This document shows positions 1 to 7,367 of a stretch of DNA of 39,023 nt, one piece after another. Location of the stretch: assembly GCA_964483145.1 (NCBI GenBank), contig CAZAAK010000010.1, positions 1 through 39,023 of the forward strand, in the 5' to 3' direction. The translations under genes and the position numbers were made by a program. Position 1 is the stretch's first letter. Every line of letters starts with the position of its first letter. The DNA comes from Colimorpha sp964483145 (lineage in GTDB: Bacteria > Bacteroidota > Bacteroidia > Bacteroidales > P3). The notes beneath the pieces are model-generated. The model searched no databases and was not told where the DNA came from. It saw only the letters and a list, made by a program, of their open reading frames with translations.

Positions 1-1
1 T

Positions 2-55
2 AACAATGAGTATAACTGAATATTAACCCTGTCTAAAAATGGGGAGTACTATACT
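2..55. repeat. 54-nt terminal inverted repeat, left copy
   Basis: These 54 bases are identical to the reverse complement of the last 54 bases of the window (38970-39023). Beyond the identical block the two sides diverge, but both reach the same 10-mer ATTGCTGTCC a little further inward (81-90 here). The simplest reading is that the window is an assembly contig whose two ends run into inverted copies of the same repeat, probably an insertion-sequence end. No transposase reading frame is included, so the family cannot be named. Confidence 0.8.
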
Positions 56-169
56 GCACTGTTTTGTTATGTTTGATATTATTGCTGTCCGGCAAGATTC
101 AAAAAAGTATACAACATATGCCAAAAGCCCAATAAAAATGTACTTCGAGCATTCTTTCCTGAAAAGTAA

Positions 170-288
170 GTTCGCCTTTTTGTTTACCTTTTGTTTACTT
201 TTCTTTTACTCTTTGTTTACCTGACCTAAACAAAAGGTAAATAAAATGTAAAAGAAACCTAAGTAAAATGTAAACAAAAAGACGAACC
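170..288. repeat. Long imperfect palindrome of ~11-bp T-rich units, copy 1
   Basis: The left arm is a run of units such as TTTTGTTTACC and TTTTCTTTTACT. The right arm is approximately its reverse complement, with units such as AAACAAAAGGT. The outer ends are GTTCGCC and GACGAACC. Units recur at about one helical turn (11 bp). A second, clearly related copy lies at 18449-18577 in inverted orientation relative to this one. It is not a reading frame. It could be a MITE-like or REP-like element, or a structured bidirectional terminator. It sits upstream of the dapB promoter. Confidence 0.75.
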
Positions 289-457
289 AACCTATAACCT
301 ACAGCCAGGTTAAAGGTGCGTTCCTTGGCGTCGGATATGAGTGAATAGGATATATTTTGCACTACTGACCCGACCCTGAGATTCCGTAGTTTTAAAAAAC
401 CTATGACCACGTGTGAACAACTAGTCGTTATTTTTTGTTGCATTGTAAAAAAAGTCG

Positions 458-465
458 TACCTTTG
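458..465 (+). promoter_or_regulatory. Bacteroidota promoter -7 element for dapB
   Basis: TACCTTTG fits the Bacteroidota -7 consensus TAnnTTTG. T-rich sequence with TTG triplets lies roughly 17-20 bases upstream, where the -33 element is expected. The dapB start codon follows 26 bases downstream. This supports the start at 492 over an upstream in-frame start at 435, which would lie before the promoter. Confidence 0.6.
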
Positions 466-491
466 CAATCCCATTTATTGAACATCAAAAG

Positions 492-1223
492 ATGAAAATT
501 GCACTTTTAGGTTATGGTAAAATGGGCAAAGCCATTGAGGCTATTGCCAAGGAACGCGGTCACGAGATAGGCGCTACAATCGATAATGAGGATGACTGGA
601 CGAACCATTTGGACGACCTGCGCGCGTGCGACATTGCCGTTGATTTTTCCACTCCCGGCACAGTGGTGGAGAACATCGTACGTTGCTTCGGCATGAATAT
701 GCCCGTGGTGGTTGGCACCACCGGCTGGTACGACCGACTGGAAAAAATGGTGCGCGACTGCCAACAGCGCAATCAAGCCCTTTTTGTAGCCTCCAACTTC
801 AGCATAGGTATGAATATTATGTTCGAGCTGAACCGGCGGTTGGCAGAACTAATGAATCGCTACGGGGAATATCAAGTCGAGATTACCGAGACCCACCATA
901 TTCATAAACTTGATGCCCCCAGCGGCACTGCCATCACATTGGCAGAGGACATCATCAAAGAACTCGACCGCAAGGATGGGTGGCAACTGAGGAGTGCAAC
1001 TGATAGTGAATGTTGCCTCAAGGAATGTGACATCCCCATTACTTCCATCCGCCAAGGCGAAGTTCCGGGCATCCACGAGGTGATGTATGACAGCGACATC
1101 GACACCATCACATTGCGCCATAGTGCCAAAAGTCGCAAAGGCTTGGCCCTTGGTGCAGTTTTGGCGTGCGAGTACATGAAAGGCAAGAAAGGCTACCACA
1201 CAATGCGCGATTTGCTGAAATGA
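492..1223 (+). CDS. dapB: 4-hydroxy-tetrahydrodipicolinate reductase
   Basis: This enzyme reduces 4-hydroxy-tetrahydrodipicolinate with NAD(P)H in the diaminopimelate/lysine pathway, in the cytoplasm. The 243-residue product begins with a Rossmann-type GYGKMG loop at residues 7-12. It carries the family signature THHIHKLDAPSGTA around residues 134-147, which includes the catalytic His pair and Lys. Length is close to the short form usual in Bacteroidota. The reading frame is open further upstream (from 435), but the promoter core at 458-465 and the position of the Rossmann loop fix the start at 492. No downstream gene is close enough to form an operon. In related genomes I recall signal peptidase genes following dapB; here a gene-poor stretch follows instead. 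Confidence 0.95.
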   Translation: MKIALLGYGKMGKAIEAIAKERGHEIGATIDNEDDWTNHLDDLRACDIAVDFSTPGTVVENIVRCFGMNMPVVVGTTGWYDRLEKMVRDCQQRNQALFVASNFSIGMNIMFELNRRLAELMNRYGEYQVEITETHHIHKLDAPSGTAITLAEDIIKELDRKDGWQLRSATDSECCLKECDIPITSIRQGEVPGIHEVMYDSDIDTITLRHSAKSRKGLALGAVLACEYMKGKKGYHTMRDLLK

Positions 1224-1257
1224 TATCTTTTAGCCACAACTAGTCTTGGATATTAAT

Positions 1258-1271
1258 GGCTAAATTTAGCC
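1258..1271. repeat. 14-bp perfect palindrome after dapB
   Basis: GGCTAAATTTAGCC is a perfect inverted repeat with no spacer, 34 bases after the dapB stop. It lacks a following T run, so it is a poor intrinsic terminator and could equally be a protein-binding site. A weaker version, GCTAAATTCAGC, occurs near 1465. Confidence 0.4.
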
Positions 1272-1392
1272 TTGCCACTTTTACCCCCCCCGGATATATA
1301 ACCGTGAGCAGCTGAATTTTGCGCCTTTGGCGATATTTGTATGGTTGTGGGTTTCTGTGGCTTTGAGTCGCCGACTGTGTAACATACAAAGG

Positions 1393-1422
1393 GCTGAACT
1401 CAACCAAGCTGAATTCAACCAA
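1393..1422. repeat. 15-bp tandem duplication
   Basis: GCTGAACTCAACCAA is immediately followed by GCTGAATTCAACCAA, with a single base difference. There are only two units in noncoding sequence, so this is probably a local slippage duplication. Confidence 0.7.
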
Positions 1423-1616
1423 CTAACGCAATAGAGTTGATAAGCAAAATTTCCTCATTCCATTGCTAAATTCAGCATAAAGGTATAGTTTACAAAAACT
1501 TATTTTGGAATACAAGTACGGTCTTATAGTGTTTATTACTACATGATTACGTTTCGTATTTCAATAAGTACTGAGAGAACTTAACAATATTTTTTTCTTC
1601 GTTTCGTTTTTTTTCA

Positions 1617-1624
1617 TATCTTTG
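1617..1624 (+). promoter_or_regulatory. Promoter -7 element for the remnant ORF and lipoprotein region
   Basis: TATCTTTG matches TAnnTTTG and is preceded by a T-rich stretch. It lies about 150 bases before the 27-codon ORF at 1770 and about 410 before the lipoprotein. The transcript could therefore carry a long leader containing that ORF and the hairpin at 1947-1988. Confidence 0.5.
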
Positions 1625-1769
1625 CGGCGCTGTTTAGTAATAATACTTAGTTGCGATAAATATCATTCAATCACATGATTGAAAAAAATAGATTATCCTG
1701 ATCACCTAACTAATTTTAAAACTGCTTGCAATACATCGAAAAAGTATTAACCCACCAATCTCAAATAAA

Positions 1770-1853
1770 ATGAATACAAAAAATGTTATCCACTTTGCCA
1801 TTGCGGTAGCAATCGACCTTAAAAGACATCAAATTATACTTACCATGTCGTAA
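1770..1853 (+). pseudogene. Truncated copy of the lipoprotein gene start
   Basis: This 27-codon ORF begins MNTKNVIHFAIAVAI, closely resembling MNKKNVIFLAIVLGT of the lipoprotein starting at 2035. The DNA matches over about 30 bases from the start codon, including the preceding AAA context. After that the similarity is lost and a stop follows. No lipobox Cys is reached. It is best read as a leftover from duplication and deletion of a signal-peptide-encoding gene. A functional leader peptide is a less likely alternative. Confidence 0.45.
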
Positions 1854-1946
1854 ATTTCACACATTGGTGTGTATTAACTTCATGTGGAACGCCAAAAAAT
1901 ATGCGGAAATTGAAAAAGAATGTAACCTTGCAACCTAAACCAAATA

Positions 1947-1988
1947 GGCAACCTAGCGAGTAAAGGAGTTCTGCTCGCCCTAGTTGCC
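1947..1988 (+). promoter_or_regulatory. Hairpin in the leader of the lipoprotein gene
   Basis: GGCAAC (1947-1952) can pair with GTTGCC (1983-1988). Inside it GCGAG (1956-1960) can pair with CTCGC (1974-1978), leaving a 13-base loop that contains AAGGAG. It lies 46 bases before the lipoprotein start and has no T run. It could be a leader structure or the terminator of a lost upstream gene. Confidence 0.4.
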
Positions 1989-2034
1989 AAAGATGAATTC
2001 TAGAACTCCCCAACAATTAATAATAACAAACAAA

Positions 2035-2766
2035 ATGAACAAGAAAAATGTTATCTTCTTAGCCATTGTGCTTGGGACTATAAGCGCCATGCTGACAGTC
2101 GCTTGCAACAAAGAATCGGAACCCGACACGCTATCGTCAAAAGACGGTTCTGCACAAATCGAAACAGATTCCAATGCGAATACTCTTCTCAGTATCCACA
2201 TTTCCAACTGTGGCGATGATGACTACTACTATCTTAAGGACTTGGATAGCTGCCTTTGGAATTGGAGAAGTTTTCGTGATGGTGATTTCTTTTTCGATAT
2301 AGACGTTTTTTCCGAATCTCCCGACTCTGCGATTCAATCCATCTCTGTAGTAGATAGCAACACCATCTACGTTGAATACACTAGCGGTTCGGACGTTTAT
2401 TTGAGACATGTTACCTCCAACGGATGTAATACGACATTTTCCATCATGGCAGACAATGATTCTACCGTCCAAATTTCCATGATTTTTCCGCAAGGTGTGA
2501 ACTTCATAAAATTGATGGAAACACATGGTAATGCGGATGCCAAAATTGCACCGGTGGTCATCTATGCAGCTGCTTGTCTAGCTGTGACAATCTACGAAGG
2601 TGTACAATACATCAAGTGTGAGAATTCAAAAAAGGATTTTGCCCAATCTTGTAAATATCACCACTGTTTGCCCAAAATATATAGTGGTGGCGTTGATTGT
2701 AGTTGCGACCCGCAATTCAATCACACCAGCGATTACTGCAACCATTTCGATTATTGGTGCAAATAA
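2035..2766 (+). CDS. Cys-rich lipoprotein of unknown function
   Basis: The product is 243 residues. It has a lipoprotein signal peptide: a basic start (MNKKN), a hydrophobic stretch, then the lipobox LTVAC at about residue 24, so it is probably exported and lipidated. The middle is acidic and β-rich in appearance. A short hydrophobic segment (VVIYAAACLAVTIYEG) precedes a C-terminal Cys-rich tail of about 50 residues with repeated C/H pairs (CKYHHC, CSC, CNH, WC), which suggests disulphides or metal binding. I chose the start at 2035 because it gives a normal signal peptide; the frame is open to 1984. I recognise no family. It lies 66 bases before a CPBP protease gene, probably in one transcript. 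A Cys-rich exported protein beside such a protease can be a bacteriocin-like arrangement, but that is only inference. Confidence 0.75.
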   Translation: MNKKNVIFLAIVLGTISAMLTVACNKESEPDTLSSKDGSAQIETDSNANTLLSIHISNCGDDDYYYLKDLDSCLWNWRSFRDGDFFFDIDVFSESPDSAIQSISVVDSNTIYVEYTSGSDVYLRHVTSNGCNTTFSIMADNDSTVQISMIFPQGVNFIKLMETHGNADAKIAPVVIYAAACLAVTIYEGVQYIKCENSKKDFAQSCKYHHCLPKIYSGGVDCSCDPQFNHTSDYCNHFDYWCK

Positions 2767-2832
2767 CTAATAGAGGCAAGGTTACATAATTTATAGTTCA
2801 ATAGCAAATCACTCACATTAAAATCAACTACT

Positions 2833-4038
2833 ATGGATAAAAAGAACAATTCAAACAACTTGGCCATTCTCCTTTGGCTTGGGTTGGGGTTATTTGTTAT
2901 CGCGATTGTTGTCAACCTTATCCTTGGCTTGTGCGGTGTGGTGAATACCGTCGACCAAGGTATTGCAGGCATTTTTGGGTTTGGCGTCATTATCAGTGCC
3001 TTGATAATCATTTTTATTATCCCTCTGCTAGAAGAGTTTGCTTTCCGTTTTTGGGGGAGGGACAAAAAGGTGGCGTATATTATCGACATTATACTCATCC
3101 CTGTCCTTGTCTATTTTATCACAACCACATGGTATGTAGCTTTGGCAGTATTAGCGATGCTACTTGCGATTTTCATATTCCTAAAGGAGAAGAAAAAGTT
3201 CGTTGCAATGACGATAGTAACGGTGGCCGTGTTCTCGCTCTTGCACCTAAAGGGTTGTGGTTTCACAGTCCAAGGTCTTTTGTGCATAACACAAATGGCT
3301 GGACTTGCCCTGCTATGCACTTACCTCTGCGTGAGGTACAGTTTTTGGTGGGCTTGTGGAGCGCACGGCATCAACAACCTTTTGGCATTTTCCTTATTGT
3401 TGATTCCCATACGGATATCAACAGACTCCTGCAACCTAAAGATTAGCCCACTCTTCGGATCGACATACGATGTCATCTCCGAACAAGACAGTGGTAAGGT
3501 AATAAAAGGCGACATGACGCTCATCGCATATACAATGGCCATCGAGCAACATTCAGGCGATAACCCTATGGAGCAGAAAACTTTCTATAGAGTGCTCCGA
3601 GAAGGACAAGCCCACAGTAGCAATTACACGTTGCGCATTACTCCGCAGGATCCTGGCGCACCGATAGACTACCAATCTGCCATCAAGGCTTTGGAAAGCA
3701 ACGGATTCCTCCACATCGACACAACCTACGAAAGCAAAATATTGCTAAGTTTGGAAGATGAGAACCTGCTCTTGACCGAGCAGAAAGGCGCTAACAGCAC
3801 CCTTGAAGAACTGATTGAAGAGATTCGCCTACAATACAACGCCCCTGTGCTCCCCGATGAGGGACTGAACTGTAAGATACCTATCAAACTGAACTTCGGA
3901 GAGTTGCATCGGCAGCACACCCTCGACGAATGCAACGCCTACCTGATGCGTACTTACGGCCTTGCACTTGACAAATTGGAGCATTCCCGGGCACAGATTA
4001 TAACTTTCAAAAGCCCCTCCAGCGACACATCTCGATAG
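2833..4038 (+). CDS. CPBP-family (Rce1-like) intramembrane protease with extra C-terminal domain
   Basis: The N-terminal half of this 401-residue protein is a multi-pass membrane domain. It has the three signature motifs of the CPBP/Abi glutamic endopeptidases: EEFAFR at residues 67-72 (EExxxR), FSLLH at 134-138 (FxxxH) and HGINN at 178-182 (HxxxN). These supply the catalytic Glu and His residues of the Rce1 fold. After about residue 195 comes a soluble region of roughly 200 residues that I do not recognise and that is not part of the core family. Bacterial CPBP proteins include prenyl-type proteases and bacteriocin maturation or self-immunity proteins. The upstream partner here is a Cys-rich lipoprotein and a strong terminator follows at 4073-4104, so the two genes look like a unit. 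Substrate unknown. Confidence 0.8.
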   Translation: MDKKNNSNNLAILLWLGLGLFVIAIVVNLILGLCGVVNTVDQGIAGIFGFGVIISALIIIFIIPLLEEFAFRFWGRDKKVAYIIDIILIPVLVYFITTTWYVALAVLAMLLAIFIFLKEKKKFVAMTIVTVAVFSLLHLKGCGFTVQGLLCITQMAGLALLCTYLCVRYSFWWACGAHGINNLLAFSLLLIPIRISTDSCNLKISPLFGSTYDVISEQDSGKVIKGDMTLIAYTMAIEQHSGDNPMEQKTFYRVLREGQAHSSNYTLRITPQDPGAPIDYQSAIKALESNGFLHIDTTYESKILLSLEDENLLLTEQKGANSTLEELIEEIRLQYNAPVLPDEGLNCKIPIKLNFGELHRQHTLDECNAYLMRTYGLALDKLEHSRAQIITFKSPSSDTSR

Positions 4039-4072
4039 AATTGGAACTTCGACTCTTGGACCACCTCCCTCT

Positions 4073-4104
4073 ACACGGCAAGTACATTACTTGCCGTGTT
4101 TTTT
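4073..4104 (+). terminator. Intrinsic terminator after the CPBP protease gene
   Basis: ACACGGCAAGT (4073-4083) and ACTTGCCGTGT (4089-4099) form a perfect 11-bp stem with a 5-base loop, followed by five further T bases. This is a textbook Rho-independent terminator 35 bases after the stop. Confidence 0.9.
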
Positions 4105-4299
4105 ATGCCAAGCATATACCCAACCCGTTCTTATAAGGAAGTCCACCCAGGCGAGTGTTCACAGGTTTAGATTGCAATCTGGGTTGGTAGCGACCAGCCC
4201 AGCACACAAAAATCGCTTTCCAAGGCAATAAAACGGGCGCAAACAACGTTTTCTAGAGAAGCTTGTGATGCCATGCCTGATGCAACAAAAACAAACAGG

Positions 4300-4355
4300 A
4301 AAGTTTCGGAAAGTCAGGGCATTTTAAAAAGTTTCGGAAAGTCAGGGCATTTTAA
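4300..4355. repeat. Perfect 28-bp tandem duplication upstream of the transporter
   Basis: The unit AAAGTTTCGGAAAGTCAGGG plus CATTTTAA occurs twice without a mismatch. It ends 12 bases before the permease start codon, so it occupies the 5' leader or promoter. The exact duplication implies a recent event that may alter expression or ribosome access. There are only two units, so it is not an array. Confidence 0.9.
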
Positions 4356-4367
4356 AAAGAAAGCAAT

Positions 4368-5342
4368 ATGCGTAAAGAGAAACCGGTAAGGAAAGTGGGT
4401 CCGTGGTATGCGGTGCTGGTGCTAGTACTTGCCGGTGCAATGGTAGGTAGCGCCATGATGGGGGCAGTGCATTTCACATGGGAGCAGATGTGGCAATCGC
4501 CCATCTTTTGGAATCTGCGGTTGCCGCGTATCATCTTGGCAGTGCTTGTGGGGGCGGTATTGTCGGTATGCGGAGCCACATACCAATCGATTTTTCGTAA
4601 TCCGCTAACCGACCCCTATGTGCTGGGGATTTCCTCGGGGGCATCGCTAGGCGCTGCCATAGCTATATTACTAGGGGTGCAGACATTTCTGCTGGGTATA
4701 GGCACTTGCGCCCTTGTTAGCGGCATCCTTACCATCGTTGTCATCTACCGCATTGCTTCTATGGGCAACCGTATGCACATCACCACCTTGTTGCTCACAG
4801 GGGTTTGCATTACCTTTCTCATATCCGCCATCATCTCCTTTCTGATGGTACTGCACCAGGATAAAATGGACAGCATCATTTTTTGGACTATGGGTAGCTT
4901 TGCCTCAGCCACCTGGACGGACGTGGCTTTTGTGGCACCGGTAGCAGCATTGGGCACGGCCGTGGTGATTTACCATGGCCGCGACCTCAACCTGTTGCTG
5001 ACAGATAGCGAGACTGCCAAAAGCCTGGGTGTGGAAGTGGAAAAAGTGAAGAAACGGCTACTGCTAGTGACTACCCTAATGGTGGCTTTCTGCGTGTCGA
5101 CCTGTGGCGTGATAGGCTTTGTGGGGTTGGTTGTGCCTCATTGCGTCCGCCTGGTAGTAGGCCCCGACAACCGCAAGGTGGTGCCGCTTTCGGTGTTGGT
5201 GGGTGGCACATTTCTGCTACTTTGCGACACCTTGGCACGCACCTTGATGATACCCGCCGAGTTGCCCGTAGGTTGCCTTACTGCATTGGTGGGTGCCCCA
5301 CTTTTCATATATCTGCTGTACAAAAACAAAAAGACGTACTAA
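4368..5342 (+). CDS. FecCD-family ABC transporter permease (iron/B12/haem type)
   Basis: This 324-residue integral membrane protein has about nine to ten hydrophobic segments. It carries the BtuC/FecD signature RNPLTDPYVLGISSGASLGA near residues 77-96 and GVIGFVGLVVPHCVR near residues 246-260, which in this family contacts the ATPase. It would form the inner-membrane channel of an importer for siderophore-iron, haem or cobalamin; sequence alone does not decide which. The ATPase gene follows 25 bases later, so the two are co-transcribed. No substrate-binding protein or TonB-dependent receptor is adjacent, so partners must be encoded elsewhere. Confidence 0.9.
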   Translation: MRKEKPVRKVGPWYAVLVLVLAGAMVGSAMMGAVHFTWEQMWQSPIFWNLRLPRIILAVLVGAVLSVCGATYQSIFRNPLTDPYVLGISSGASLGAAIAILLGVQTFLLGIGTCALVSGILTIVVIYRIASMGNRMHITTLLLTGVCITFLISAIISFLMVLHQDKMDSIIFWTMGSFASATWTDVAFVAPVAALGTAVVIYHGRDLNLLLTDSETAKSLGVEVEKVKKRLLLVTTLMVAFCVSTCGVIGFVGLVVPHCVRLVVGPDNRKVVPLSVLVGGTFLLLCDTLARTLMIPAELPVGCLTALVGAPLFIYLLYKNKKTY

Positions 5343-5367
5343 AACCCAACAAATAGCCATACAAACC

Positions 5368-6123
5368 ATGATAGAAGTAAAGAACCTGACCTACGGATAT
5401 GCACAAAAACCAGTGCTGGAGCATCTCAATTTTGATATTGAGGAGGGTGGGTTCTACGCTGTAATGGGTGCCAACGGAAGTGGCAAAACCACCCTATTGC
5501 GGTTAATATCGGGTATGTTACTCCCGCAGGAAGGGGATGTACTGGTGGACGGCACGCCTGTACGCCACTATAAAGCCCGCGAACTGGCCCAAAAGATGTC
5601 CTTTGTCAAGCAACACCAACAAACCGATTTTGAATTTTCGGCCTTTGAAACTGTACTGATGGGGCGCAACCCCTATCAGCACCACCTACAGAACGAGTCG
5701 GAGAGTGATTGGAAGATTGTGGAGGAGTGTATGCGGCAGACCAATACCTGGCAATTGCGTTTTTCCAAACCTGACCAAATGAGCGGAGGGGAACTGCAAC
5801 GCGTGATGCTGGCAAGGGCACTTGCACAACAAACCCCTATCATGTTGCTAGACGAGCCTATTTCCAACCTTGACATCTCGCACCAGTTCGACATTCTCGA
5901 CCTCTTGCGCACCATCAACCGCAAGGAACACAAGACTGTGGTGATAGTGCTACACGATTTGAACATGGCCCTGCAATATTGCAACAAACTTCTGTTGCTG
6001 TACAGAGGGCATGTGCTCTTTCAAGGTCCCATTCACGAAGGGCTTACCCCAGAGAACATTTCCACTGTTTTTGGGGTAAGGGCACAAACAGGTGCTAGTG
6101 GAATAATATTGAGCAAGATATAG
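5368..6123 (+). CDS. ABC transporter ATPase partner of the FecCD permease
   Basis: The 251-residue product is the nucleotide-binding subunit that powers the upstream permease at the inner membrane. Walker A is GANGSGKTT (about residues 34-42), the ABC signature is MSGGELQRVMLARAL, Walker B is PIMLLDEP followed by ISNLD, and the switch His is in VLHDLNMA. It matches the FecE/FhuC/BtuD/HmuV group in length and pattern. The frame extends back to 5293, inside the permease gene, but the ATG at 5368 starts directly at the conserved first strand (MIEVKNLTYGY). The substrate remains undecided among iron chelates, haem and B12. Confidence 0.92.
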   Translation: MIEVKNLTYGYAQKPVLEHLNFDIEEGGFYAVMGANGSGKTTLLRLISGMLLPQEGDVLVDGTPVRHYKARELAQKMSFVKQHQQTDFEFSAFETVLMGRNPYQHHLQNESESDWKIVEECMRQTNTWQLRFSKPDQMSGGELQRVMLARALAQQTPIMLLDEPISNLDISHQFDILDLLRTINRKEHKTVVIVLHDLNMALQYCNKLLLLYRGHVLFQGPIHEGLTPENISTVFGVRAQTGASGIILSKI

Positions 6124-6224
6124 TCCCTTTGAGAGAGATTGGAAGCGTTAGTAGGTCATGAATGGACGGTTGCCGAGGGTAAGGGCATTATTGTTCAAAA
6201 ATGCAATACGTGAATATTTTTTTA

Positions 6225-6232
6225 TATATTTG
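6225..6232 (+). promoter_or_regulatory. Promoter -7 element for the holB operon
   Basis: TATATTTG fits TAnnTTTG and lies 20 bases before the start codon at 6253. No strong -33 TTTG was seen at ideal spacing. Confidence 0.45.
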
Positions 6233-6252
6233 TAGTTTAATCCTCATGAATA

Positions 6253-7311
6253 ATGCAGTTTAAAGATATTGAAGGTCAGCACGTTCTAATAAATCACTTG
6301 ACCGAAATTATTGATTCGGGTCGCGTAAGCCACGCCCAAATGTTCCTTGGGCCCACCGCTAGCGGCAGTTTGGCGTTAGCCATTGCGTATGCCCAATACC
6401 TCAACTGCAGCAACCGACAGCATTACCCAGCAGGCTCACCCTTGCGGGCCGACTCCTGCGGAGAGTGCCCCAACTGCCGAAAATATCGCCAATTGATTCA
6501 CCCCGACCTTCATTTGGTTTTCCCTAGCAATGCCACCGACACAGTAAAAGGCACTAAGGTATGTGCCGAAGCCTTCCAGGAGGAATTTCGTGAATTCCTA
6601 AATAGGTTCAACCAATGCGGCACGGAGGACCAATGGTATGAGTTGCTAGACATTGCCAACAAACAGGGACTTATCCGGGAGCGTGATGCGGATAATATTG
6701 TAAAGACTCTGGCTCTGAAATCTTATGAGGGTGGATATAAGGTGCTTATTATTTGGCTAGCGGAGCGCTTGAATGCCCCTGCCGCCAATGAACTGCTGAA
6801 AACCCTAGAGGAGCCGAGCGAGGGTACTTTGATTCTGCTAGTGTGCGAGAATCGCGACAAAATACTCTCCACCATCATCTCGCGTGTTCAAACAGTGGTT
6901 GTGCCAAACACTGCTAGTGGATTTTCGGCAGAGAAAAAGGCCGCTTTTGGCAAGATGTTCGTGTTGTGGATGCGACTGCTTTTCAAGCTGAACATGCAGG
7001 CCCTTTCGGCGTGGGTGGACCAGACCCATGCATTGGGGCGTGAGCAACAGAAGCAGTTTCTGCAGTACTCGCAGGAAGCTATCCGCGCCTGCTTCCTAAA
7101 AACCGCTGCCGGCATTGCATTGCCTGGTGAACTAGAGTTTGGTGACGAAAAATTCAACAATTTTTTTCCCCCCATGATTACTCCCCGCAATGTGGAAAAA
7201 ATGAACGATGCCATTACCGATACCATCTACGCCATTGAACGCAATGCCTACGCCAAGATAAGCTTTATGCAACTCTCATTCACAATGAGCAAACTAATCA
7301 AGAACAAGTAA
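6253..7311 (+). CDS. holB: DNA polymerase III delta-prime subunit
   Basis: This is a clamp-loader subunit of the replicative polymerase, an AAA+ protein without ATPase activity. The first helix region (MQFKDIEGQHVLINHL) and the degenerate P-loop GPTASGSLALA, which lacks the Walker Lys, are as expected for delta-prime. A zinc finger follows (C-x2-C-x2-C pattern in SCGECPNC, with an upstream Cys in LNCSN). The conserved NAANELLKTLEEP-type helix appears here as APAANELLKTLEEPSEG, followed by the SRVQ motif. At 352 residues its length is ordinary. It heads a rightward run with the PSP1 protein, GldH and PBP1A, an order I know from many Bacteroidota. Confidence 0.93.
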   Translation: MQFKDIEGQHVLINHLTEIIDSGRVSHAQMFLGPTASGSLALAIAYAQYLNCSNRQHYPAGSPLRADSCGECPNCRKYRQLIHPDLHLVFPSNATDTVKGTKVCAEAFQEEFREFLNRFNQCGTEDQWYELLDIANKQGLIRERDADNIVKTLALKSYEGGYKVLIIWLAERLNAPAANELLKTLEEPSEGTLILLVCENRDKILSTIISRVQTVVVPNTASGFSAEKKAAFGKMFVLWMRLLFKLNMQALSAWVDQTHALGREQQKQFLQYSQEAIRACFLKTAAGIALPGELEFGDEKFNNFFPPMITPRNVEKMNDAITDTIYAIERNAYAKISFMQLSFTMSKLIKNK

Positions 7312-7367
7312 ATAGCCTTATTCGCAACGGCCGTCTAGGAACGGCCTACAACATATATTTTTAGTCT

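Larger units (their letters stand above)
1224..2034. other. Gene-poor interval with small repeats and a gene-start remnant
   Basis: No full-length gene is supported over about 800 bases. The interval holds a perfect 14-bp palindrome GGCTAAATTTAGCC at 1258-1271 just after dapB. It also has two near-identical 15-bp tandem units (GCTGAACTCAACCAA and GCTGAATTCAACCAA) at 1393-1422, a promoter core at 1617-1624, a 27-codon ORF at 1770-1853 resembling the next gene's start, and a hairpin at 1947-1988. The pattern suggests a rearranged region rather than a plain spacer. Confidence 0.6.
4039..4367. other. Intergenic stretch with terminator and tandem repeat
   Basis: This 330-base gap holds the terminator at 4073-4104 and a 28-bp tandem duplication at 4300-4355. 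No reading frame is convincing. I looked for a cobalamin-riboswitch-like core upstream of the transporter genes and did not find one I could support. Confidence 0.6.

Noticed and set aside
39..224. 61-codon ORF at the left edge
   Set aside because: It runs through the terminal repeat and into the palindromic T-rich element, with no promoter or recognisable protein.
4105..4299. Possible cobalamin or other riboswitch before the importer genes
   Set aside because: No conserved aptamer core could be recognised; only scattered short complementarity.
4300..4355. Possible CRISPR fragment
   Set aside because: Two adjacent 28-bp units with no spacer between them and no cas genes; it is a plain tandem duplication.
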